From: a virus
Virus record (IMG/VR): IMGVR_UViG_3300044797_000098
Location: 310,001 to 374,000 of that record
Direction: 5' to 3' (one strand)
Length of the DNA: 64,000 bases
Made by a program: the position numbers and the translations under genes. The notes under the pieces are model-generated. The model had not been told where the DNA came from, did no database searches, and saw only the letters and a program-made list of their open reading frames with translations. Each line of letters begins with the position of its first letter. Positions within the stretch are counted from its first letter, which is position 1. Positions 42,131 through 49,051 of this stretch are shown here, piece by piece.

Positions 42131-42896
42131 TCTTTCTCAACCCAAGCAATAACTCATTCTTTTTCTCATCGTCAAGTTTTTCCAATACAACATTTACCGC
42201 AATTCCAGCCCAACCAGTATTTTCATTCAAGCCTTTTGCAATAGCATTTTCGAATGCAATTTTAGACCGCTCGTCATTCCACATTGACGCCATCAGATAT
42301 GCGCCCTTGTCATAATTTCTTTCAATCAATTTAGGCAATTCTTTTGCTGCCAATTCAGGATTAGAAACACGCATACCCAAGAATGCAGGGCTCCACCAAA
42401 ATACTGAACTATTCGACCATACATTGAACCACCATTGTTCAATGGCTTCTTGTCGAGTTTGGATATATGCGAATGCAATCATACCGTCTCGATATGTTGT
42501 TTTCCATTTAAGATCTTCGCAAAACATAGCGTCTTTTTTTGCCAATAACCATTTATACAATAATGTTTCGCAACGCTTTATTCGCGAATTGGCAATTATA
42601 GAAAACACTCCCCGCAATAATTCGTGGCTTTCTTTTTCTTTGTCGTGCAAAAGATTGTGCAATAACAAGCCAACCGCAGGAACAATGACATCATTTACAC
42701 CTTTATCAATGAATGTATTGATGATATCTGTTGGTTCCTCACCATTATGATGTCTAACATATGGCCCATTTACACCCGGACTAACTATTCTTTTTTTAAG
42801 CAGTTCAACAATTTCTTCTGGTGAATTGGTTTTTTTCATACCTTTCACCCAAGGATCTCGTTTTACATAACTGTCTGTTAAATCTTGCTGATACAT
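42114..42896 (-). CDS. Hypothetical protein, helical
   Basis: The 260-residue protein (MYQQDLTDSYVKRDPWVKGM) is predicted almost all helical with repeating hydrophobic spacing (VIVPAVGLLLHNLLHD; ERSKIAFENAIAKGL). It may be an alpha-solenoid like HEAT-repeat proteins, but no motif confirms this. Function unknown. Confidence 0.6.
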   Translation of the reverse strand: MYQQDLTDSYVKRDPWVKGMKKTNSPEEIVELLKKRIVSPGVNGPYVRHHNGEEPTDIINTFIDKGVNDVIVPAVGLLLHNLLHDKEKESHELLRGVFSIIANSRIKRCETLLYKWLLAKKDAMFCEDLKWKTTYRDGMIAFAYIQTRQEAIEQWWFNVWSNSSVFWWSPAFLGMRVSNPELAAKELPKLIERNYDKGAYLMASMWNDERSKIAFENAIAKGLNENTGWAGIAVNVVLEKLDDEKKNELLLGLRKIVYCA

Positions 42897-42904
42897 ATCT
42901 TCCT

Positions 42905-43198
42905 CTAATAATTTTTAGTTTCTGCTTCTTTTTTAGCAAAATCAATTAAAACTTCGAGTTCTTGCGGAATTGAACTGTTCAATACACTAAAATCAATACA
43001 ACCGCCACAAGCACAACCGGCATTAAGTTTCCCATTCTTTATTAGAAAATCTTCTGCTAATTTATATGCTGGTTCTTCGGGTTTGATATAATTTTTAAGT
43101 TTTGCCGGATTTAAAATTAAATCCTTATACATAAGAATTAAAGCATCTCTTATAGCCTGAACCTTATCTGGTTCTGAAAGGTGTATATAGGCTGCCAT
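42905..43198 (-). CDS. Hypothetical protein with CACGGC motif (paralogue of 43198-43494)
   Basis: The ATG at 43198 shares its A with the upstream stop codon (TGATG). The 97-residue protein has three cysteines in GCACGGCID and ends PQELEVLIDFAKKEAETKNY. The same layout occurs in the next gene, so the two arose by duplication. A zinc or metal cluster is possible. Confidence 0.6.
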   Translation of the reverse strand: MAAYIHLSEPDKVQAIRDALILMYKDLILNPAKLKNYIKPEEPAYKLAEDFLIKNGKLNAGCACGGCIDFSVLNSSIPQELEVLIDFAKKEAETKNY

Positions 43199-43494
43199 CA
43201 ATAACTTTTCTTTTCTGCATTCGAACGAGCAACATCAAGCAATGGTTCAAGTTCTGGATCAATCGGAACCATTTTGATTTTTGTTGGATCGAACCGTCTG
43301 CAACATACGCAAGTTTTGGAATTGAACCTATTTACAAAATTGAGTATGGATTTTGATTGAGCGTTATCGATGAACTTTTGTGCTACATAAGTTTTTAATA
43401 CTTCTGGTGTATCAAAAATAGATTTGATCACTGCTGAAAACTCTTGTTTTAATACTGTAATTTTATCATTTGGTGAAAAATCTGAATAATGCAT
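43198..43494 (-). CDS. Hypothetical protein with CVCC motif (paralogue of 42905-43198)
   Basis: The 98-residue protein (MHYSDFSPNDKITVLKQEFS) has TCVCCRRFD in place of the sister's GCACGGC. It ends DPELEPLLDVARSNAEKKSY; the PELE-x-L-(I/L)-D-x-A-(K/R)-x-x-A-E-x-K ending is shared with its sister. Function unknown. Confidence 0.6.
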   Translation of the reverse strand: MHYSDFSPNDKITVLKQEFSAVIKSIFDTPEVLKTYVAQKFIDNAQSKSILNFVNRFNSKTCVCCRRFDPTKIKMVPIDPELEPLLDVARSNAEKKSY

Positions 43495-43495
43495 T

Positions 43496-43747
43496 TTAGT
43501 TCATCTCTTTTTTGTTGTCGCTATATTCGGCGCGAACAATTAGGTTTTGACTGTCTTTTGCGGAAACGAATATGATTTTGTTTGGAAGATTAATGCGAAG
43601 TGATTTGATACGCTTATCGAGAATAAAATCGGAACATCGAATAAGGATTTTTGATCCGATATCCTCATCTGGTGCTGATACCTCGATTGAGTTATTCAAC
43701 ATAACTGCATCCTGACCAATTAATTTGAATGATACTGGTTCGTTCAT
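43496..43747 (-). CDS. Hypothetical beta-rich protein
   Basis: The start MNEPVSFKLIGQDAVMLNNS at 43747 follows GAGGA and the promoter at 43766-43794; the longer frame would extend into the -10 box. The 83-residue protein is predicted mainly beta. Function unknown. Confidence 0.6.
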   Translation of the reverse strand: MNEPVSFKLIGQDAVMLNNSIEVSAPDEDIGSKILIRCSDFILDKRIKSLRINLPNKIIFVSAKDSQNLIVRAEYSDNKKEMN

Positions 43748-43765
43748 CACATTATCCTCGAATAC

Positions 43766-43794
43766 AATGTAAGGCTCGACAAGCCCCAAGTCAA
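43766..43794 (-). promoter_or_regulatory. Sigma70-type promoter
   Basis: TTGACT (43794-43789), 17-nt spacer, TACATT (43771-43766); the ATG at 43747 follows after 18 nt with GAGGA in between. Confidence 0.8.
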
Positions 43795-43820
43795 TGTGGA
43801 TACTTAGCTACTGATGTGTG

Positions 43821-44243
43821 CTACCGTCCTACAACCAGCGCGCCAGCAATAATCAATACCATCCCAATAACTTTCATCATCGTTATTTGCTCTCTGAAAA
43901 ATATCGAAGTCAAAATCAATGTTATTACGATTGGCATTGTTGTTGATATAGCATACAATGTAGCAACATTATTGCTATATTTTACGCCATATATGAATGC
44001 AAGTCCTGCCATCGTTGCTGATAGCGTTGCAAGCATTGCCCACATCACGCCAGTTATATTGAATGGTTGTGCTGAAACTTTCGTATTCAATATATGTAAA
44101 TATATTGGCAACAAGCATATTCCAACACAACAATTTACAATGTGGATTTGGAATGGATGTATGTGTTTTACTGCAAGTTTTAAAAAGAAACTCCAACATC
44201 CATATCCTATAATAGATAGGATTATTAGATATTTGCTATTCAT
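43821..44243 (-). CDS. EamA-like half transporter
   Basis: The 140-residue protein has about five hydrophobic segments and the EamA-type start (SIIGYGCWSFFLKLAVKHIH) and end (FFREQITMMKVIGMVLII). This is a single EamA repeat, half the size of a typical DMT-superfamily transporter, so it would need to dimerise. Metabolite export or uptake is the family role; its substrate in a phage setting is unknown. Confidence 0.75.
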   Translation of the reverse strand: MNSKYLIILSIIGYGCWSFFLKLAVKHIHPFQIHIVNCCVGICLLPIYLHILNTKVSAQPFNITGVMWAMLATLSATMAGLAFIYGVKYSNNVATLYAISTTMPIVITLILTSIFFREQITMMKVIGMVLIIAGALVVGR

Positions 44244-44244
44244 A

Positions 44245-44958
44245 TCACGACCACAAGTATTTTCTAATTTTCAGCAATCGAATAAGCATCTCTTCCAATT
44301 TATCTTCGTTTCTTTTATCGATGTTTTTTAATTCTTCCCATAGTATTTTTGTGTATGGGGATTTGGATTTTTTAGCATTGTGCCATTTTGTTAATGCTTC
44401 GTCGCCTTCTTTACATTCGAGTTTTCGACCCTTATTCCACCAATTATAGATCGCAATGATTTCATTATTCTGATCTAATTGATGTTGCAAGTGCGGTTCT
44501 TTTGCAATATCTTCTTGCGTCGGAAAATACATATGCACAAGTTGTTCTTCTACGAAGTTAGTCAATAGATTGAACATCGCATATATCATTTTGGTATCCG
44601 TATCAATATATCCAGATCGATAGCAATCAACATCGAATTGCTTATTGCGTTTTGGCTGGCGAAGATCGAGCATATGATCTCGACGAATAATGAAAGATAG
44701 GAACCAGTATTTGAACTCTCGAAGTTTCCATCCAATTAATTTTAGCCAAGTATGATAAATGAACTCGGGAAGCGTTGAGGCGAAGAAAAACTTTACGGGG
44801 TAAGTCTTTTTGAGATAGTTATAGTAATAAGCCCAAGTTTTTTCACCATGATCGTCTTCTTCCTCGTCATCCCAATCCATTGCCATAGCATTGCAGTGCT
44901 TCGACATTCCTAATTGTTTAGGATTGGGGAACTTGAAAATCTTTTGGAAGTATAGCAT
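44245..44958 (-). CDS. Hypothetical phage protein
   Basis: The 237-residue protein has an acidic patch (DWDDEEEDDHGE), then RRDHMLDLRQPKR and YRSGYIDTDTKMIYAMFNLL. This central block is familiar from unassigned proteins of large phages. Aromatic residues are frequent (WAYYYNYLKK). No function is known to me. Confidence 0.6.
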   Translation of the reverse strand: MLYFQKIFKFPNPKQLGMSKHCNAMAMDWDDEEEDDHGEKTWAYYYNYLKKTYPVKFFFASTLPEFIYHTWLKLIGWKLREFKYWFLSFIIRRDHMLDLRQPKRNKQFDVDCYRSGYIDTDTKMIYAMFNLLTNFVEEQLVHMYFPTQEDIAKEPHLQHQLDQNNEIIAIYNWWNKGRKLECKEGDEALTKWHNAKKSKSPYTKILWEELKNIDKRNEDKLEEMLIRLLKIRKYLWS

Positions 44959-45228
44959 TTATGCTCTCTCACACAAAACATTTTCTTTGGCTAACCTTAT
45001 TAGACATTTTACTCCACGAACCTCATTTTCAATATATGCTTCACTTACTTTTACTTCCCACGGTGATCCCATATCACTAATAGTGTAGGAATGGTTCTTT
45101 ACAACAACTGTTTCTGTTGTTTCATCTCCATTAGCCCAACGAACTAATAATAGTTCGCCGTTTTTCAATGGTTTTTCATCCAATCGATCAATATAACACC
45201 AATTACTATAAATCTCTACCTTTTTCAT
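44959..45228 (-). CDS. Hypothetical beta-rich protein
   Basis: The 89-residue protein (MKKVEIYSNWCYIDRLDEKP) is predicted to form a small barrel-like beta fold, with LVRWANGDETTETVVVK. Function unknown. It joins the upstream gene by an ATGA overlap. Confidence 0.55.
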   Translation of the reverse strand: MKKVEIYSNWCYIDRLDEKPLKNGELLLVRWANGDETTETVVVKNHSYTISDMGSPWEVKVSEAYIENEVRGVKCLIRLAKENVLCERA

Positions 45229-45590
45229 TTGACCAATTCCTCTCTAATCATAACGCCCAATTCATAAGCAAAATCTTCCTGATCATATTCGGATTTTGGA
45301 TATCCGTCGAAACCTTTTTGGAATGAACGAACCCAATTTACATTTGTTTCCAAAATCTTTTCGATTGAATAACTTCTCCAATTGGTGAGGTGTGCTGGTA
45401 TAACATTTTGTTTTGCCAACATTACACACGCGAGCGCACAACAATTAGCATCCTTCTTTGGCACCCATTGTTCTTTGCCTTTGATTTTTTTGAGTTCGAT
45501 GCCCCAAGATTGAATGCCAAGTTTTACACCATTGGCCGTGATGGTTTTGATTGCATCACGAATAATCTGTTCTCGTTCTCCGTCATTCAT
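45225..45590 (-). CDS. Hypothetical protein
   Basis: The 121-residue protein (MNDGEREQIIRDAIKTITAN) has a KKDANCCALACVMLAKQ segment with three cysteines and an acidic helical end (EYDQEDFAYELGVMIREE). No known family is recognised. Confidence 0.55.
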   Translation of the reverse strand: MNDGEREQIIRDAIKTITANGVKLGIQSWGIELKKIKGKEQWVPKKDANCCALACVMLAKQNVIPAHLTNWRSYSIEKILETNVNWVRSFQKGFDGYPKSEYDQEDFAYELGVMIREELVK

Positions 45591-45892
45591 AGTAATAGCA
45601 ACAATTTTTCTAATTGTTCCACTGTTTTAGCATCGAATAGTTTCGCCCCATACAATTCAGTTATACAGTGAATGTCGATTGCTAATCCGTTCTCCATTCT
45701 AACCCTGCTAACAATGGTTTTAAAACCTGTGTTTTCCAACTCCCATTCTATTCTATATGTCGCCCCAACTGTGCGGAATGCATACCCATTCCATTGACTA
45801 ATATCGCATTCGTGGCATTTAGAAAATGAACCACCAAAACCATTATCCCATATCAATGGCTGTTTGCAACATATACAATTTTTGTTTATCAT
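45587..45892 (-). CDS. Zinc-ribbon paralogue (family C) with EKLLLLL tail
   Basis: The 101-residue protein starts MINKNCICCKQPLIWDNGFG, with the second pair KCHECDISQW. The middle is beta-rich (TYRIEWELENTG). It ends FDAKTVEQLEKLLLLL, the most leucine-rich form of the tail. Three more copies follow upstream. Function unknown. Confidence 0.7.
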   Translation of the reverse strand: MINKNCICCKQPLIWDNGFGGSFSKCHECDISQWNGYAFRTVGATYRIEWELENTGFKTIVSRVRMENGLAIDIHCITELYGAKLFDAKTVEQLEKLLLLL

Positions 45893-46152
45893 AGTAAAAT
45901 CAATAGTTTCTCAATTTGTTCCACTGTTCTAACATCGAATAATTTATACCCAACAAAAGACTTAATCGCTTTTGGTGAGCCACTGTGTCTTGAAAAAATA
46001 AATGTATGATTGTTTGACCACTCAATATCATATGAATATATTTGTCTGATCGAAAAAAGAGTGTAATGATAAATATCACATTGATTACAATACCTTACCA
46101 AGGCGAATGGATCCAGCGGTATATTACAAGCGATACAATTCATACGCCTCAT
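45889..46152 (-). CDS. Zinc-ribbon paralogue (family C) with EKLLILL tail
   Basis: The 87-residue protein starts MRRMNCIACNIPLDPFALVR, second pair YCNQCDIYHY, then SYDIEWSNN. It ends FDVRTVEQIEKLLILL, nearly identical to the downstream copy over the last 16 residues, while the middle is shorter. Confidence 0.7.
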   Translation of the reverse strand: MRRMNCIACNIPLDPFALVRYCNQCDIYHYTLFSIRQIYSYDIEWSNNHTFIFSRHSGSPKAIKSFVGYKLFDVRTVEQIEKLLILL

Positions 46153-46460
46153 ATCAAAATCAACAATTTTTCTAATTGTTCTTTCGTCTTTATATCGAAC
46201 AATTTCCAGCCATCGATTACTTTGATTTCATCTGGATACCATTGTTTTATGGATTCGAACCACTTATCCTTGAGTATGGCAGTTATTGGATCTGCACTAT
46301 ATTCATCCCTATTCCATTGGATCACATAATTCTCTATGTATCTTCCGCAATCATTACCATCATAATTCATATCACCAAAATATATTATATCACATTCATC
46401 ACATTTGTTTGTGGTTTGTGTTGCGTTTCGTGTTGGTTTCTTGCAAGATATACATCTCAT
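46149..46460 (-). CDS. Zinc-ribbon paralogue (family C) with EKLLILI tail
   Basis: The 103-residue protein starts MRCISCKKPTRNATQTTNKC, second pair CDECDIIYFG, then NYVIQWNRD. It ends WKLFDIKTKEQLEKLLILI. ATGA overlaps link it with both neighbours. Confidence 0.7.
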   Translation of the reverse strand: MRCISCKKPTRNATQTTNKCDECDIIYFGDMNYDGNDCGRYIENYVIQWNRDEYSADPITAILKDKWFESIKQWYPDEIKVIDGWKLFDIKTKEQLEKLLILI

Positions 46461-46813
46461 ATTAATATAAACAATCTTTCAATCTCTTCTGGCGTTTTAG
46501 TCTTTGCCAATTTCAATATCATATCAATATGATTTATTGTTTTTACCCAAAACAATTTTAGACCATCGAATGATATAATCTCATCCCATATCTCTCTTGT
46601 GCTTTCCGGACTATCATTAATATCTTCCTGAATAACTGTTCGTATAGGTTCTCCATCGTGCCATAGCCAAGTTATTTGTAGATATTCTACTGATCGTTCT
46701 GCTTGCCCACCACCTTTTAGATAGGCAATATCGCAACTATAACACCAAGTATAACGATATTTTTCATTGAACTCAATTTTATTTCCACAACATATGCAAT
46801 CAAAACTCGTCAT
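46457..46813 (-). CDS. Zinc-ribbon paralogue (family C) with ERLFILI tail
   Basis: The start MTSFDCICCGNKIEFNEK at 46813 is chosen to match the other zinc-ribbon copies. The second pair is WCYSCDIAY. The 118-residue protein ends KTPEEIERLFILI. At present its frame is open upstream into the 46800-47146 gene because of a one-base change there, so a fused product is possible. Confidence 0.65.
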   Translation of the reverse strand: MTSFDCICCGNKIEFNEKYRYTWCYSCDIAYLKGGGQAERSVEYLQITWLWHDGEPIRTVIQEDINDSPESTREIWDEIISFDGLKLFWVKTINHIDMILKLAKTKTPEEIERLFILI

Positions 46814-47146
46814 CGTCATCATCAATCCCACCACCAGTATTATCTTCCTTTGTTCATCTGTTAGTGATTGAAGGAGCCCCGGAGCATTTGCTATTTTCTC
46901 TACCATATCGTCATAATGCTTTTTGAACTCTGGATTTTTCATTTGTTCATCGAACCATTTAGCGAAGCCGGTTTCGTCTTCTTTATCTTCTTCCACTTCT
47001 TCGAGCAGTTCTCGCTGTTCATTCTTTTGACCACCGCGAGGTGCGTTCTTTGATTTCATTGGTGCCATTCCTGCCACACGCGAGCGCGCTGACATAACAT
47101 TGGAATTGCGAGGAACGGATTTGGTTTTCTTTTTATTTTTTGACAT
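46800..47146 (-). pseudogene. Charged protein with a -1 frame change near its end
   Basis: The frame starts MSKNKKKTKSVPRNSNVMSA and reads to SLTDEQRK near 46850. From there, reading in the -1 frame gives KEDNTGGGIDDDDDEF and a TGA at 46802-46800, a natural acidic end that overlaps the next ATG. In the zero frame the ORF instead runs into the zinc-ribbon gene. A single missing base in the AAA run (46849-46851, TTT on plus) explains this. It may be a real mutation, a sequencing error or frameshifting. Confidence 0.6.
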
Positions 47147-47151
47147 AATTT

Positions 47152-47547
47152 TTATATTGTTTGATTGATGCTATCCATGTCTTCAATTTTTTTATTAAGA
47201 CCGAAGTCTTTTAGGAACATTTCCACTGCATCACGGTCGTTAGAAAACACCGCATAATCATGTTCTCCAACATCCGAGTATTCGTCCGTATTAATGAGAC
47301 ATACTTCTTTACCGTTTTTTGTAGCATAATCTCCGAATAGTCTATTCCTCTTGCCTTCATGACGCATAGGTTTTTCGGCATACGCAAATGCAGCGTCGGC
47401 ATACGCAAATGCAGCGATAGTCCATCCATTACCGAGATCGCAATCTCTACCGATGTTATCAGCGTCCTCATATAGATCGATCATAGGACGAAACTTTCCA
47501 AGCATTGCTACATTTTTTACGATGTCTGAATATGTATGTCTGCTCAT
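47152..47547 (-). CDS. Hypothetical protein with AAFAYA repeat
   Basis: The 131-residue protein (MSRHTYSDIVKNVAMLGKFR) contains two copies of AAFAYA(D/E) from a 21-bp tandem DNA repeat. The second half includes YATKNGKEVCLINTDEYSDV and a helical AVFSNDRDAVEMFLKDF. AGGAG lies 7-8 nt before the ATG. It has its own promoter and a hairpin at the start of the mRNA. Function unknown. Confidence 0.6.
   Translation of the reverse strand: MSRHTYSDIVKNVAMLGKFRPMIDLYEDADNIGRDCDLGNGWTIAAFAYADAAFAYAEKPMRHEGKRNRLFGDYATKNGKEVCLINTDEYSDVGEHDYAVFSNDRDAVEMFLKDFGLNKKIEDMDSINQTI
47375..47416. repeat. Tandem 21-bp repeat in a coding region
   Basis: Two perfect 21-bp copies (47375-47395 and 47396-47416) encode the repeated AAFAYA peptide; the reading frame is kept. 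Confidence 0.9.
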
Positions 47548-47577
47548 TTTTTTGCTCCTATGTAGGGAAAACTGCGA

Positions 47578-47605
47578 GAAACGGCTACCGCTTTGGCGCC
47601 GTTTC
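47578..47605 (-). promoter_or_regulatory. Hairpin at the 5' end of the 47547 mRNA
   Basis: A perfect 8-bp stem GAAACGGC/GCCGTTTC encloses a 12-nt loop that can pair further (CC/GG). It begins about 2 nt after the predicted start site of the promoter at 47614-47642, so it would cap the transcript. Confidence 0.55.
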
Positions 47606-47613
47606 CTGCTCTA

Positions 47614-47642
47614 ACAATAGCCATCGATCACCGCTTCGTCAA
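47614..47642 (-). promoter_or_regulatory. Sigma70-type promoter
   Basis: TTGACG (47642-47637), 17-nt spacer, TATTGT (47619-47614), upstream of the gene starting at 47547. Confidence 0.7.
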
Positions 47643-47812
47643 GCCCATATTAACTTAATCTTTTATATCATAACATATGGATATTATTGCATAATAGTAT
47701 GCAAAAATATAATTATAAAATTTAATATATTATCCAAACAATAAATTATCTTTGCAACGAAAACTCGAAAAATCTCAAAAAATACTTTATTTTAGAAAAA
47801 ATATGAAAACAC

Positions 47813-48152
47813 GGGGCAACGTGTTGCTTTAACACGCGTGCCCCATTTCTATATCAATAGACTATTGACTTATTATTCATGAAAACTTTTCATCTTTAAT
47901 ACTATTAGATATATCGCCTGTTTTTTGACAAAATCCCTTCCATGGATCATTTGGCTTTACTCGGATGGTTAATCCGTCTGGCGAGGTTGCATCTCTGCGA
48001 GCAGAATACCATTCTGCGTTTTTCGTGTTTTGAATGCCGTCGCATTATTTTGTTGTCGAGTCAATGCCCTTTGAGTTTATGCTCTTGGGTTCATTGCCAG
48101 CCCACAATCGGAGATACATTACATATCAAGCGATTGCGCCCGACATCTGGGT
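47813..48152 (-). ncRNA. Candidate ornate structured RNA
   Basis: This ~340-nt region lacks a convincing gene. Its right-hand part (47940-48150) is clearly richer in G+C than its AT-rich surroundings. Hairpins follow one another: CGGAT/ATCCG (47962-47976), GCAGAAT/ATTCTGC (48001-48017), AATGC/GCATT (48033-48046), CAATG-CCC/GGG-CATTG (48062-48096), CAATCG/CGATTG with an inner GATA/TATC (48105-48136), TCAATAG/CTATTGA (47854-47868) and ATGAAAA/TTTTCAT (47879-47893). The minus-strand 3' end has a GGGGCA/TGCCCC hairpin (47813-47844) followed by T-rich sequence, like a terminator. The strand is inferred from this. No known RNA family is recognised. The stretch 47643-47812 is AT-rich and empty. Confidence 0.55.
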
Positions 48153-48155
48153 AAG

Positions 48156-48350
48156 TCAATAATCATTTCCTCTTTCAAGAGATTTTACTCTATCCCGTAA
48201 GCAATCTAACTCATTACACAAAAACCTTACACAATCTTTTATGTTTTCGTGGTCAATTTCTTTGTATCTTGGATATCCGTGAAAATCATTGTCTGGATTT
48301 TCTATCACCTGACTACACACGCTACATATTATTCCGGGCTTCGGTTTCAT
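48156..48350 (-). CDS. Small CxxC protein
   Basis: The 64-residue protein (MKPKPGIICSVCSQVIENPD) has one CSVC knuckle and later isolated cysteines (DCVRFLCNELDC), which could complete a zinc site, plus a helical end. It is the last gene before the structured RNA region. Function unknown. Confidence 0.55.
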   Translation of the reverse strand: MKPKPGIICSVCSQVIENPDNDFHGYPRYKEIDHENIKDCVRFLCNELDCLRDRVKSLERGNDY

Positions 48351-49051
48351 TATGGTTTCGTGCTAACCTTTTTGATTGGTTTCATTTTCTTTGTTGGGGT
48401 TGGAACTGGATTTGCTGGCATTGGAACTGGAACTGTTTTTGTTCCACTGCCACCAATATATTGTCCTGATCCTGCTGGCGGTGTAGCAGAAATACTTTGC
48501 GTTGGTTTAGTTGTTTTCAATGTTTTCAGTTGATTTACCGCATTCTTCATCTTCTCTTCGAGCGTTTTCTTTGCTTCCTTTTTCACTGTTGGCTTGGAAG
48601 ATAGATCAATTTTCTTCGGTGTATAACCGATGCTCTTATACATATCTTCTCTTGGGAACCTATAATACTTTACGTTATCTTGTTCTGCGTTTTCTGGTTG
48701 TGATATATTATCACGCACCCGAATGATTGCGTTTCCATTCTTTACATCTTTACCAATTAGCCACACTGCTTTTTGCAGCACATAATCTTTGCCCGGTGCG
48801 CTGTGATCGAATGTGCTTGGCATATCCCACATAGCATCAATCTCTGCGAGGACAATAAAAACATCCGTTGGATCAAGTGATTTAGCAATGTTTTCCATAT
48901 CGGTTAAATTTAAATCACCAGCACCAATTCGCTCGCCCGCACCATTATACCAGCCAGCATTTTTTATTATGCTGTTCCAGCGCATTTGGTTATTAGATAG
49001 ACCGAATGCTTTGCATTTGAGATCGCCGAACATTGATTTTGTGAGTTTCAT
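48350..49051 (-). CDS. Hypothetical protein with Pro/Lys/Thr-rich tail
   Basis: The 233-residue protein has a folded N-terminal domain (~1-140; VFIVLAEIDAMWDMPSTFDH) and a low-complexity basic C-terminus (~150-233) with TPPAGSGQYIGGSG and repeated PTPTKK. No family is recognised. The ATG overlaps the end of gltX, so it is probably co-translated. Confidence 0.6.
   Translation of the reverse strand: MKLTKSMFGDLKCKAFGLSNNQMRWNSIIKNAGWYNGAGERIGAGDLNLTDMENIAKSLDPTDVFIVLAEIDAMWDMPSTFDHSAPGKDYVLQKAVWLIGKDVKNGNAIIRVRDNISQPENAEQDNVKYYRFPREDMYKSIGYTPKKIDLSSKPTVKKEAKKTLEEKMKNAVNQLKTLKTTKPTQSISATPPAGSGQYIGGSGTKTVPVPMPANPVPTPTKKMKPIKKVSTKP

Noticed and set aside
46849-46852. Programmed -1 frameshift in the fused gene
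   Set aside because: The CAAAGG context is not a classic X-XXY-YYZ slippery heptamer and I see no strong downstream hairpin. A one-base deletion or a read error is simpler.
47813-48152. tmRNA, 6S RNA or group I intron in the gene-free gap
   Set aside because: I see no tRNA-like ends or tag frame for tmRNA, no long single hairpin with a central bubble for 6S RNA, and no P7/P3 core sequences for a group I intron.
47942-48154. Plus-strand ORF of 70 codons in the RNA region
   Set aside because: It coincides with the hairpin-rich segment, is rich in Leu, Arg and Cys, has no ribosome-binding site and looks like a by-product of locally high G+C.
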